A DNA stretch of 22,896 nucleotides from VFKU01 sp038916785 (lineage in GTDB: Bacteria; Hydrogenedentota; Hydrogenedentia; Hydrogenedentales; GCA-2746185). The notes below the pieces were generated by a model. That model was not told the DNA's origin and made no database searches. It saw only the letters and a program-made list of their open reading frames with translations. Numbering within the stretch: position 1 is the first letter of the stretch; each line of letters starts with the position of its first letter. The position numbers and the translations under genes were made by a program. Positions 1 to 6,766 of the stretch are shown here, in pieces. The DNA is taken from NCBI GenBank assembly GCA_038916785.1, contig JBCLBO010000048.1:1-22896 (forward strand), read 5' to 3'.

Positions 1-596
1 GAGGCCTGTGTGCCGGTGGTGCCCTTCACGCCGCGGCAGCGCATCCGCGCGAGGACGGCCTCGACGGACTCGAGATCGAAGAGCAGGTCCTGCGCCCACA
101 GGCATGCGCGCTTGCCGACGGTGACGAGTTGCGCGGGCTGGTAATGCGTAAAGCCGAGTGTCGCAAGGTCCTTGTATTCGAGCGCGAATGCTTTCAGGCG
201 CGCGAGGACATTGACGGCCTTGGCGAGGACGAGGTGCAGGCCCTCGCGCATGAGGATGAGGTCGGTGTTGTCGCTGACGTAGCAACTCGTCGCGCCAAGA
301 TGGATGATCGCTTTTGCTTTTGGCGCAACGTCGCCATAGGCATGGACATGCGCCATCACGTCGTGCCGGAACTTTTGCTCATAGGCTTCGGCCTTGGCGA
401 AGTCGATGTCGTCGACGTGCGCGCGGAGTTCGGCGATTTGCTCCTCCGTAATCGGCAGGCCGAGTTCCTTCTCGGCTTCCGCCAGCGCGACCCAGCAGCG
501 CCGCCAAGTGGAGAACTTTCGCTGCGCGCCCCAGAGCGTGGACATTTCCTTCGTGGCGAAGCGCTCGACCAGCGGGGAGACGTAGAGTTCCGTCAT
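1..596 (-). CDS. purB: Adenylosuccinate lyase PurB (N-terminal 198 residues, C-terminus beyond window)
   Basis: PurB acts twice in purine synthesis in the cytoplasm: it splits SAICAR to AICAR plus fumarate, and adenylosuccinate to AMP plus fumarate. The visible N-terminal 198 residues begin MTELYVSPLVERFATKEM and carry the fumarase/aspartase-superfamily segments HDVMAHVHAYG (about residues 78-88) and HLGATSCYVSDNTDL (about 99-113), which shape the active site. The signature SSxMPxKxN loop would lie beyond the left edge. The ATG at 594-596 overlaps the stop of purO in an ATGA junction, which points to translational coupling and fixes the start. Its place directly behind an IMP cyclohydrolase fits a purine operon. 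The family assignment is firm; completeness cannot be judged because the gene leaves the window. Confidence 0.93.
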   Translation of the reverse strand, partial: MTELYVSPLVERFATKEMSTLWGAQRKFSTWRRCWVALAEAEKELGLPITEEQIAELRAHVDDIDFAKAEAYEQKFRHDVMAHVHAYGDVAPKAKAIIHLGATSCYVSDNTDLILMREGLHLVLAKAVNVLARLKAFALEYKDLATLGFTHYQPAQLVTVGKRACLWAQDLLFDLESVEAVLARMRCRGVKGTTGTQA

Positions 597-1234
597 TTCG
601 GCGCGTCCTTTTCGAAGAGGCGAAACCCGGCGCCAGCCGCCATCGCGGCGACGGCCGTGACGGGGCTGGTGCGATCTGCGAATACGCCGCCCTTGAACAT
701 GAAATCGCAGGACTGCTCGGCGTCCGCGGCGCTAAAGCCCGAGTGCGGCGGCGCGAGCTTGTTCTCTTCGTAGGTCGCGATGTAGGCGTACTCGCCCGGC
801 GCGAGCGCAATGGAGCGGACTTCGAGGCCGTCGCGGCGGACGATGGCGAGCCAGGCCGAGTCGTCGCGGCGATCGGCCACGGCGCTGATGCGTGGGGTGT
901 CGTATTGGTCTTTCTCAAAGTCCATGGCCAGCGACACCGAGACGAGCGCATCGCGCACGGGAGAGCCGAGGGCGATCTTTTCGGCAATGGCATCGGTGTG
1001 GCTGCCGTTGGTGACGACGGCGACCGCGGCGTCGTTCACGAGCCGCACGCAGTGGTAGGCGATGTATGGGTTTTTCATGATGTCGCCTTCGAATCCGGGC
1101 TTGGGGATGATGCTGACCTTGTCTTCGAAGATCGCAGCGGTGCGATTCGGAAACGAGCGGCTCGATACGCGGTAGGCCGCGCAGAGGCGCCCGTCCGTGG
1201 TCCGCGCGACGCAAACGATTCTGCCGATGTACAT
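593..1234 (-). CDS. purO: IMP cyclohydrolase, archaeal PurO type
   Basis: The 213-residue protein matches the PurO/IMP_cyclohyd family (Pfam PF07826), which closes the ring of FAICAR to give IMP, the last step of de novo IMP synthesis. Recognisable family segments are the N-terminal MYIGR, YRVSSRSFPNR (residues 21-31), NPYIAYHCVR (55-64) and NGSHTDAI (76-83). The length is normal for the family (about 200). The ATG is preceded by GAGGA at a good spacing; the gene starts 10 bases after the MDR oxidoreductase stop and overlaps purB by 4 bases. Most bacteria use the bifunctional PurH instead; PurO is best known from archaea, though scattered bacteria carry it. Recognition rests on remembered family motifs, so a profile search should confirm it. 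Confidence 0.85.
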   Translation of the reverse strand: MYIGRIVCVARTTDGRLCAAYRVSSRSFPNRTAAIFEDKVSIIPKPGFEGDIMKNPYIAYHCVRLVNDAAVAVVTNGSHTDAIAEKIALGSPVRDALVSVSLAMDFEKDQYDTPRISAVADRRDDSAWLAIVRRDGLEVRSIALAPGEYAYIATYEENKLAPPHSGFSAADAEQSCDFMFKGGVFADRTSPVTAVAAMAAGAGFRLFEKDAPK

Positions 1235-1244
1235 GGTAGTGTCC

Positions 1245-2270
1245 TCAGGGATTGGCCGGGGCCTGCGTCTCGCGCAGGCGCAGGACGATCTTGCCCGTGG
1301 CGTGGCCGGACTCGAGTTTTTTGAACGCCTCGCCGAACTGCTCCAGCGGATACACAGAATCCATGACCACTCTTACTTGCCCTTTGTCGATCCACTCGCC
1401 AATTCGCCGCAACTGCGCTTCGCTCGGCGTGACCGAGAGCCAACGGTACTCGGCCTTGGCGGCGCGTGCCGCGGCGTGCACGGGGCGCAGAGCGTAGCGG
1501 ATGAAGAGGCGCGCGACGAGGCCGAGTTTCATGCGCTTGGCGGCGGCGGCGTCCGGCAGGGACACGATCGAGACGACTTTGCCGCCGGGCTTGACGACCT
1601 TGAAGGAGTGGATGAGGGTCTTGCCGCCGACGGTATCGAAGACCGCGTGGAACTTCCTGCCGAGCGCGGTGAAGTCGGCCTTCGTGTAGTCGATGCACTC
1701 GGCGGCGCCGAGATCTTTGAGCAGGGCATGTTTGCCTGCGCTCGCGGTCGTGGTGACGCGCGCGCCGAGCAGACGCGCGAACTGGATGGCGAAGCTGCCG
1801 ACGCCGCCCGCGCCGGCGTGGATAAGGATTTCCTCGCCCGCCTTGAGCTTGATGGCGTCGTGCAGGGTCTGCCACGCGGTCAGCGCGGCAAGGGGCACCC
1901 CCGCCGCCTGCTCGAAGGAGAGCGACTTCGGTATCGGCGCGACGTCGGAGCGGTCAAGCGCGATGTACTCCATACAGGTACCCGGCCTCGCGGCGCCCAC
2001 ATACGCGAAGACGCGATCGCCCACGTCGAAATGGCGCGCACGCAGACCAATTTCGGTCACTTCGCCGCTCACGTCGAAGCCGGCGATGAGTGGCATTTTA
2101 TAGTTGACGGCCCGCCGCAACGCGCCATTGCGGATTTTGAAATCGACCGGGTTGAGGCCGGCGGCGTGGACGCGGACTTTGACGTCGCGCTGGCTGGGTT
2201 GCGGTTCGGGTAGATCGGTGAGGGCCATTACCTCGGGGCCGCCGTAGTCTTTATAGATCAGCGCCTTCAT
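1245..2270 (-). CDS. Zinc-independent MDR oxidoreductase (quinone oxidoreductase / enoyl reductase-like)
   Basis: The 341-residue protein belongs to the medium-chain dehydrogenase/reductase superfamily, in the zinc-free NADPH:quinone reductase-like branch. It has an N-terminal GroES-like domain (about residues 1-120, with AAGLNPVDFKIRNG and GFDVSGEV) and a Rossmann domain opening with HAGAGGVGSFAIQFA (about 151-165), the AxxGxxG nucleotide-binding loop typical of NADPH-using members. The zinc-ligand cysteines of classical alcohol dehydrogenases are absent. Such enzymes reduce quinones, enones or acryloyl-type substrates; the substrate here cannot be read from sequence. The ATG overlaps the pdxB stop by 4 bases (ATGA), so it is probably translated with pdxB and lies in the same minus-strand operon as purO and purB. 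Co-occurrence with pdxB gives no obvious pathway link. Confidence 0.88.
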   Translation of the reverse strand: MKALIYKDYGGPEVMALTDLPEPQPSQRDVKVRVHAAGLNPVDFKIRNGALRRAVNYKMPLIAGFDVSGEVTEIGLRARHFDVGDRVFAYVGAARPGTCMEYIALDRSDVAPIPKSLSFEQAAGVPLAALTAWQTLHDAIKLKAGEEILIHAGAGGVGSFAIQFARLLGARVTTTASAGKHALLKDLGAAECIDYTKADFTALGRKFHAVFDTVGGKTLIHSFKVVKPGGKVVSIVSLPDAAAAKRMKLGLVARLFIRYALRPVHAAARAAKAEYRWLSVTPSEAQLRRIGEWIDKGQVRVVMDSVYPLEQFGEAFKKLESGHATGKIVLRLRETQAPANP

Positions 2271-3484
2271 CCCGAGGCGCCTCCGGCCATGGCGGCCGCG
2301 CGAAATCCGAGCGCGCGCAGCGTCCTCATGTTCGTGTCATCCACTTCTTCAAAGGAGATCGGTCCCACATGAAATTCGCGGCGCGATGGCCAGCCGGCCC
2401 GCAGCGCGTCGAAGGCGGCCGCGCGTTCCGCCGCGGGCAGGCCCAGTGTATCGCGGAGGCGGCGATCGGCGGAATTGAGGTCGAATGCGTGTCGAACCGC
2501 ATCCGAAATCGTGCAGGAAACCGCTGGGCTGCCTTCCGCAGCGATACTGTCCTGCGGGGGCAGGGGCGACCCCCTGCGGTCGCCCTCGTGTTCACCCGGA
2601 TCGCCGTGAGGAATAGGACGGCCACGAGGGCTCGCCCCGGCGAGATCGCTACGGAAATGTGCTGCAAATGCCGCCTCGATCATATTCACCGCCGCGATCT
2701 TGGCGTCGAGCGTGTGTCCTGCGATGTGTGCCGTGGCGATTCGGCAAGCACGCGCGAGCTCGCAGTCGATCACGGGTTCGTTCTCCCAAACGTCCAGCAC
2801 GGGCCCGGCCAATTGGCCCGCCGCCAGTGCGCGCCTCAGCGCCGCGCAGTCGGCGACCGCGCCGCGGGAGGTGTTGACTAGGAAGGCGCCAGACTTCATC
2901 GCGCCCAGGAAGGCGTCGTTGACCAGATGATGGGTCGGGTCGGGCCCGGCGCGTTCGAGGGGAACGTGGAGTGTAATCACGTCGCAACGCAGGACATCAT
3001 CGAGCGGGCGATAAAACGGTTCGCAGGTGGAGCGCCCGAGGGGCGGATCGTTTACGACAATGCGAAGGCCGAGCGCCGCTGCATAACGCGCCACCCTCCG
3101 GCCGACGTGGCCGAATCCGACGATGCCCAGCGAGGCGCGGGAGAGGTCGAGGCCGTCGTTCTCGCGCAGGTGCAGGAGCGCGGCGACGACATACTCGGCG
3201 ACGGCATTGGCATTGGCGCCGGGGGCGCCGGCGAAGGCGATTTCGCGGCTGCGCAAGTAGGGGAGCTCGACGTGGTCGGTGCCGGAGGCGGCAGTGCCGA
3301 CGAAGCGGACGCGGGTGGCGTCGAGGAGTTTCGCGTTCACGCGCGTGACCGAGCGGACGACGAGGGCGTCGGCGTCGCGCAGGGCGGCGGCGGTCATCTC
3401 GCGCGCGGGGAGCGCGCGGATTTCGCCGAATCGCGCGAAGGTCTGCGCGGCGAAGGGGATGTCTTCGTCAACGGCGATGAGCAC
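2267..3484 (-). CDS. pdxB: Erythronate-4-phosphate dehydrogenase PdxB with an internal repeat-derived insert
   Basis: PdxB oxidises 4-phosphoerythronate in the DXP-dependent pyridoxal-5'-phosphate pathway. It is a D-2-hydroxyacid dehydrogenase: GIVGFGHVGRR (about 120-130) is the NAD loop, and R207 (NTSRGAV), E236 (ENEP) and H253 (AHIAGHT) are the expected catalytic residues. The C-terminal part (about 322-395) resembles the short PdxB dimerisation domain (DUF3410). Between the domains, at about residues 281-320, lies a Pro/Gly/Arg/Asp-rich stretch encoded by a palindromic GC-rich repeat (see 2551-2645). This probably accounts for the length of 405 against about 380 in E. coli. A GTG start at 3482-3484 is preceded by GAGG. 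Related 3-phosphoglycerate dehydrogenases are the main alternative, but the FEEVDDTNMRTLRALGF tail favours PdxB. Confidence 0.82.
   Translation of the reverse strand: MLIAVDEDIPFAAQTFARFGEIRALPAREMTAAALRDADALVVRSVTRVNAKLLDATRVRFVGTAASGTDHVELPYLRSREIAFAGAPGANANAVAEYVVAALLHLRENDGLDLSRASLGIVGFGHVGRRVARYAAALGLRIVVNDPPLGRSTCEPFYRPLDDVLRCDVITLHVPLERAGPDPTHHLVNDAFLGAMKSGAFLVNTSRGAVADCAALRRALAAGQLAGPVLDVWENEPVIDCELARACRIATAHIAGHTLDAKIAAVNMIEAAFAAHFRSDLAGASPRGRPIPHGDPGEHEGDRRGSPLPPQDSIAAEGSPAVSCTISDAVRHAFDLNSADRRLRDTLGLPAAERAAAFDALRAGWPSRREFHVGPISFEEVDDTNMRTLRALGFRAAAMAGGASG
2551..2645. repeat. Palindromic repeat inserted in frame inside pdxB
   Basis: This GC-rich element contains the perfect hairpin GGGCGACC (2564-2571) / GGTCGCCC (2578-2585) with a 6-base loop. 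A second, wider inverted pair follows: CCCTCGTG (2583-2590) / CACGAGGG (2623-2630). The 25-base core at 2562-2586 recurs at 17942-17966 with three differences, two of them a compensating A-T to G-C change in the stem. It lies between the catalytic and dimerisation domains of pdxB, where an extra flexible linker could be tolerated. Confidence 0.75.
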
Positions 3485-3508
3485 GGTCTTCGGCCTCGTC
3501 GGAAAGGA

Positions 3509-4357
3509 TCAATGGGTCGGCGGCAGCACGATGCTGGGCTCGCGCTGCTCAATGATGTCGTGCATGCGCGTCTCGATCAGACTCTTCCAATGCGTGTGTG
3601 GGAGTATGTAGAAGCTGTTGGTTTTGACGGCGTCGAAGACCATCTGGGCGACCTGCTTGGGCTGCAAGCCTTCCTTGAGCGCGGTGCCGATCATCTCGCG
3701 AAACATCTTCGCCAAGGGATCCATTTGGTCGTCCGGCACTTTGCCCGCCGGACGATTGCGATCGGACTCGTTGATTTTTGTGTCGACCCAGCCCGGGCAT
3801 AGGACCGAGACGCCGATCGGCGAGCCGCGTTGGCGGAATTCGTGGAACAGACCCTCGGAGAGGGTGACGACACCGTGCTTGCTCACGTGGTAGGGCGCCA
3901 TGCTGCCGCCGGAGGTGAGGCCGGCCATGGAGGCGGTGTTGATCACGTGCGCCGGGCCTCCGTGTTTGAGCATCAGGGGTACGAAATAGTGGATGCCGTA
4001 GATGACGCCCCACAGATTGACGCCGAGCACCCACTCCCAGTCCTCCAGGGGAATTTCCCAAGTGGCGCCGGTGATGCCGACGCCCGCGTTATTACACAGG
4101 ATTTGCACGTTGCCGAACTTGCGGATCGTGGCTTCCGCGAGCTGTTTTACGTCGTGCGCCTTGGAGACGTCGCAGCGCACGGCGAGGACTTCAGCGCCGT
4201 CGGATTTCATCTCGGCTTCGGCGCGTCTCAGGGCGCTTTCTTCGACGTCGGCGATGACGATGCGCATGCCCTCCTCGGCGAAGCGCTCGGCCATGGCGCG
4301 GCCGATGCCGCTGGCGCCGCCAGTGACCACTGCCACCTTGCCTTTGAATTGGTCCAT
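3509..4357 (-). CDS. Classical short-chain dehydrogenase/reductase (SDR)
   Basis: The 282-residue protein is a classical SDR with a single Rossmann domain. TGGASGIG (12-19) is the glycine-rich cofactor loop, D37 at the end of beta-2 suggests NAD(H) preference, NNAG (89-92) is the structural motif, and N114, S143, Y156 and K160 (YHVSK) form the catalytic tetrad. The C-terminal extension, about 80 residues after the PGWVDT loop, contains the substrate-binding region and resembles the longer SDRs of lipid and alcohol metabolism. The substrate is not identifiable. The ATG is preceded by AAGGA eight bases upstream. It is the first gene of the minus-strand run towards purB, with 24 bases between its stop and the pdxB start. 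Confidence 0.9.
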   Translation of the reverse strand: MDQFKGKVAVVTGGASGIGRAMAERFAEEGMRIVIADVEESALRRAEAEMKSDGAEVLAVRCDVSKAHDVKQLAEATIRKFGNVQILCNNAGVGITGATWEIPLEDWEWVLGVNLWGVIYGIHYFVPLMLKHGGPAHVINTASMAGLTSGGSMAPYHVSKHGVVTLSEGLFHEFRQRGSPIGVSVLCPGWVDTKINESDRNRPAGKVPDDQMDPLAKMFREMIGTALKEGLQPKQVAQMVFDAVKTNSFYILPHTHWKSLIETRMHDIIEQREPSIVLPPTH

Positions 4358-4498
4358 CGAGGAGTCCTTCGCGCCCGGGTCCGCCGTATCTTCCTGGAAG
4401 ACCGGAGGATAGCATAGGCCGGAGCGCCTGTGCAGGTGGGAGTGGCGGCGGGGAAAGCAGAGACCTATGGGACTACTTGCGAGGGCGGCTGCCTGAGA

Positions 4499-4525
4499 AA
4501 CAAAAACGCGGGCGCGTCGCGCCGC
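4499..4525 (-). terminator. Rho-independent terminator behind the STAS gene
   Basis: Read on the minus strand directly after the TAA of the STAS gene, an imperfect GC-rich hairpin (arms GCGGCGC and GCGCCCGC, with one bulged base and a 3-base loop) is followed by GTTTTTGTTT. Position, stem and U-run fit an intrinsic terminator that separates the STAS gene from the SDR-pdxB-purB operon. Confidence 0.6.
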
Positions 4526-4948
4526 TTAACTGCCGGCGCGTTTTTCCCAGGCTTCCTGTTCCTCGGCGAGCGCGATGGAGCGCTTGAATCGCGCGACGGC
4601 GCGCGCGGCGTTTTCGCCGGGTTGGATGTCGAAGGACTTGTCGAATCGGGTGATCTCGAAGACTTTTTGGATTTGCGGGGTCAGGCCGCAGAGGCGCATG
4701 GCGCCGCCGCCGGCGACTACAGCGTCGTTGGTCTTGATGAGCTCGGTCAGCGCGGCGCTGGAGAGATAGTCTACGCCGGCGAAGTCGAGCAGCAGGTTTA
4801 GCCCTTTGCGCGGTTTGACGAAGGCGAGGGCCTGTTTTCCGAAGGCCTCGACGACGCGGCCTTCGAGCATGCTCGATTTTTGGATCGAGCCGACGGTGAT
4901 TGGGGCGTCTTCACGAAACGCGATGAGTTGCGGTTGCTCTTCGGCCAC
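4526..4948 (-). CDS. STAS-domain protein (anti-sigma factor antagonist-like)
   Basis: About 140 residues with one STAS fold. These proteins usually bind an anti-sigma or switch kinase and are controlled by phosphorylation of a serine. The core signature is LLLDFAGVDYLSSAALTELI (about residues 52-71 from the GTG), where S63 or S64 is the expected phosphorylation site, and LCGLTPQIQKVFEITRFDKSF matches the usual C-terminal half. The tail after about residue 105 is longer than in SpoIIAA and rich in Arg, Glu and Ala. An upstream ATG at 4990 exists, but it lies across the apparent promoter -10 box. The GTG at 4946-4948 has GGAG six bases upstream and was chosen for that reason. A CheY-like receiver lies upstream on the same strand; no partner anti-sigma kinase is in the window. 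Confidence 0.8.
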   Translation of the reverse strand: MAEEQPQLIAFREDAPITVGSIQKSSMLEGRVVEAFGKQALAFVKPRKGLNLLLDFAGVDYLSSAALTELIKTNDAVVAGGGAMRLCGLTPQIQKVFEITRFDKSFDIQPGENAARAVARFKRSIALAEEQEAWEKRAGS

Positions 4949-4980
4949 ACTCGGCTCCGAAACGGTGAACAGGCGGGCGC

Positions 4981-5009
4981 AGTATAACAAATGGATGGAG
5001 AAATGTAGA
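4981..5009 (-). promoter_or_regulatory. Sigma70-like promoter of the STAS gene
   Basis: On the minus strand TCTACA (5004-5009) and TATACT (4981-4986) are separated by 17 bases. This places transcription start near 4974, about 26 bases before the GTG at 4948, and argues against the upstream ATG at 4990. Confidence 0.5.
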
Positions 5010-5042
5010 GCGCCGGAACAGGGCGGGTTGAAAATGGATTTT

Positions 5043-5069
5043 ACAGAAGGGAACGAAGGGAACGAAGAA
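5043..5069 (+). repeat. ACAGAAGG...AACGAAG dispersed repeat, copy 1
   Basis: Direct reading ACAGAAGGGAACGAAGGG followed by AACGAAGAA. Matching copies occur inverted at 5246-5273 and in the same direction at 20331-20360. Together with the inverted copy it brackets a 231-base AT-rich segment. Confidence 0.7.
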
Positions 5070-5245
5070 GGGAGAAGGATAAGGGAGGAAAAACCAAAAT
5101 CGAATTCTCAGATATTCGGAGATCGAACGACAAATCTCAAATAGGAGATATCAGATCAAAGTTCCAGGGGCCAGAAAACAATGACTTAACCAACCCACCG
5201 ACCAACCAACCAACCAAAGAACGAATACCATCAGGCAACAACGCA

Positions 5246-5273
5246 GTTCTTCGTTTCCTTCGTTACCTTCTGT
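5246..5273 (-). repeat. ACAGAAGG...AACGAAG dispersed repeat, copy 2 (inverted)
   Basis: Read on the minus strand this is ACAGAAGGTAACGAAGGAAA then CGAAGAAC, matching the copies at 5043 and 20331 at most positions. It has no coding capacity. Confidence 0.7.
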
Positions 5274-5303
5274 GAAAGGGATTGGCCTGGGGGTAGTTGC
5301 CGC

Positions 5304-5669
5304 TTAGTCGACAAGCGTGCGGACGGCGGAGAGGAGTTCGTCGGGCGCGAAGGGTTTGGCGATGGCGGCGTCGGCCCCGAGTTTGCGCGCGACGCGCATA
5401 TAGGTCTCGACGCCGATGGAGCCGCCGCCGGAGATAGCGATGATTTTGACTTCGGGGAATTCCGAGCGCAGCTCGATGATGGCCTCATTGCCGGTCTTCT
5501 CAGGCATCCGGATGTCGGTAATCACGATGTCTGCCGGGTCGTTGCGATACATCTGCACGCCGGCGTCTCCGTTGGCGGCGTCCCGGACCTCGTGACCGGC
5601 CTCTTCGAGGATGGTCCGGACGACGTCGCGCAGGTCGTGGTCGTCGTCAAAAAGCAGTATTCGCGCCAT
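5304..5669 (-). CDS. Single-domain response regulator (CheY/Spo0F-like receiver)
   Basis: The 121-residue protein is a complete receiver domain with no output domain. D8-D10 form the acidic metal pocket, D52 (in VITDIRMP) is the phospho-acceptor, S80 (ISGGG) is the switch Thr/Ser, and K105-P106-F107 completes the active site. Such proteins pass a phosphoryl group in relays or act by protein contact. The sensor kinase is not in the window. GGAGGAG lies just upstream of the ATG. It shares strand with the STAS gene 355 bases downstream, so the two could belong to one signalling scheme, but the gap carries a repeat and a separate promoter. Its YMRVARKLGADAAIAKPF segment is close to many stand-alone receivers of uncultured bacteria. 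Confidence 0.92.
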   Translation of the reverse strand: MARILLFDDDHDLRDVVRTILEEAGHEVRDAANGDAGVQMYRNDPADIVITDIRMPEKTGNEAIIELRSEFPEVKIIAISGGGSIGVETYMRVARKLGADAAIAKPFAPDELLSAVRTLVD

Positions 5670-5970
5670 CGACTCCTCCCCCAGTGATCACCGTGCCGCG
5701 CAGCCTCCCGGCCCAAACGGGCGGCCGCACCCCGATTCCTGAGTACCCATTCGGAATGTACCATGCAAAGTGTGAATTTGGCGAGCGGAAACGACTTTGA
5801 AACGAATGAAATGCACGAATTTTCCGGAGAATTCGCGGCCCTGGCACCGGAAAAAAACACGTTCGGCTCACGCGGAGGCGCGGAGACGCGGAGGGCGTTG
5901 GTGGGATGGGCCCTGAGGCCTGCGGGTGGGCGAGCGGCTTTTGGTATCGTGGCCGGGCTTGTGTCCCGAA
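5670..5970. other. Intergenic gap between divergent receiver and AhpD-like genes
   Basis: No gene is evident in these 301 bases. It should hold both promoters of the divergent genes, but I could not pick a convincing box pair. It contains the near-palindrome GAATTTTCCGGAGAATTC at 5817-5834 (16 of 18 positions symmetric), a possible operator, and a CGCGGAG-type repeat at 5870-5895. Confidence 0.5.
5870..5895. repeat. CGCGGAGACGCGGAG-type simple repeat
   Basis: Short units GCGGAGGC, GCGGAGAC and GCGGAGGG follow one another. Related stretches occur at 17171-17190 (CGCAGAGGACGCGGAGG) and 20281-20313 (AACACGGAGACGCG then ACAGAGAAAG). All three lie just outside gene ends. Confidence 0.5.
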
Positions 5971-6507
5971 ATGTCCAGGGAGATCCGAGCTTTGCCTATC
6001 GTTCCTCAGATCGACTACGACCGCGCCCCGGAAGACGTGAAGCGGGCGCACGACGAGCACCTCCGGCGGCACGGGCGCTTGACGAACATGAAGCGCACGC
6101 TGCTGCATTCGGTGCCTGCGTTCAACGCGTACATGGAGTGGTACACGCTCGCGGCCGAAATCGAGCGCTTCATCGGCCAGCGCGGCGTGTATATTTTCTC
6201 GTGGGCGATTTCGACCGAGAATGAGTGCATGGTCTGCACGATGTTCTTCCGGAAACTCCTCAAGGATCGGGGAGACGACCCTGGCCATCCCGCGCTCGAC
6301 GCGCGGGAGCAGTTGCTGGTCGATTTCGGCCGCGCGATGACGAAGGACCCGCACGCGATCCCCGATGAGATTTATGCACGGCTGAAAGGGACGTTCACCG
6401 ATGCGGAGATTCTGCAACTGACCGCGTTCGCGGGGCTCATGATTGCGACCAACCTGATCAACACGGTGCTCAAGGTCGAGCTGGACGATTATTTGCAGGG
6501 GTACTAA
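5971..6507 (+). CDS. AhpD/carboxymuconolactone decarboxylase-like protein
   Basis: About 178 all-helical residues of the AhpD-like superfamily, which includes thiol peroxidase partners and carboxymuconolactone decarboxylases. The pattern ISTENECMVCTMFF (about 80-93) gives the CxxC pair C86/C89 preceded by Glu, the usual redox pair of the fold. The His normally found four residues after the second Cys is Phe or Arg here, so classical AhpD peroxidase chemistry is doubtful. The C-terminal half (LTAFAGLMIATNLINTVLKVELD) is typical of CMD-family helices. The start is uncertain: ATG at 5971 was chosen because it begins the conserved-looking part; an upstream ATG at 5926 would add 15 residues, and no strong ribosome site marks either. 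It stands alone, with a mycofactocin-type SDR downstream. Confidence 0.75.
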   Translation: MSREIRALPIVPQIDYDRAPEDVKRAHDEHLRRHGRLTNMKRTLLHSVPAFNAYMEWYTLAAEIERFIGQRGVYIFSWAISTENECMVCTMFFRKLLKDRGDDPGHPALDAREQLLVDFGRAMTKDPHAIPDEIYARLKGTFTDAEILQLTAFAGLMIATNLINTVLKVELDDYLQGY

Positions 6508-6536
6508 AGGCCTGTAACAAATCCCAACGATCGTAG

Positions 6537-6555
6537 CATGGGCGGCTCGCCCATG
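6537..6555. repeat. Perfect hairpin CATGGGCG/CGCCCATG
   Basis: Eight-base arms with a 3-base GCT loop, 30 bases behind the AhpD-like gene. There is no U-run, so it is either a repeat-family palindrome or a factor-assisted terminator. Confidence 0.55.
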
Positions 6556-6687
6556 CGGGTGCACGGCAGTCGAGTCGGGTAATGTTAGGGGCTTTAAATA
6601 ACATTTCACGTTCCCGGATCACTTTATTTGCGTGGAGGAACTTCCGTTAGTCTGTGCGCGATCGCACAAGGTGTAGTTTTCCGGCCA

Positions 6688-6726
6688 GCCGACGGGGAGG
6701 TTCTTCGCTATCGCTCAGAATGACAG
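6688..6726. repeat. GCCGACGGGGAGG...TGACAG dispersed repeat, copy 1
   Basis: The GCCGACGGGGAGGTTCTTC block, an 11-base variable centre, then CAGAATGACAG. The same arrangement recurs at 20564-20601, and a fragment CTCAGAATGACAAG lies at 18061-18074. On the other strand it reads TCATTCTGAGCGATAGCGAA, a style of intergenic repeat seen in many bacterial phyla. Confidence 0.7.
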
Positions 6727-6766
6727 GTAGAGTGGTTTCTCTTGATGCGCTGAGGAGTGACACTGG

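Larger units (their letters stand above)
4991..5303. other. AT-rich intergenic gap with inverted repeat copies
   Basis: No gene is evident in these 313 bases. Base composition is much more AT-rich than the surroundings. It holds two inverted copies of an ACAGAAGG-type repeat (5043-5069 and 5246-5273) and a short run of CCAA/CCAAC units near 5188-5218. A 112-residue frame crossing the left part (to 5144) overlaps the STAS promoter in antisense, has low-complexity composition and is rejected. Confidence 0.6.
6508..6766. other. Intergenic gap with a hairpin and a dispersed repeat
   Basis: No gene is evident in these 259 bases. It carries the perfect hairpin at 6537-6555 and the GCCGACGGGGAGG repeat at 6688-6726. 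GAGGAG nine bases before the ATG at 6767 is the ribosome site of the next gene. Confidence 0.5.

Noticed and set aside
129..773. Plus-strand frame of 214 codons opposite purB and purO
   Set aside because: Antisense shadow of two genes with strong family motifs.
5188..5218. CCAA/CCAAC tandem run as a possible CRISPR or regulatory array
   Set aside because: Units are only 4-5 bases with no spacers; it is a simple repeat.
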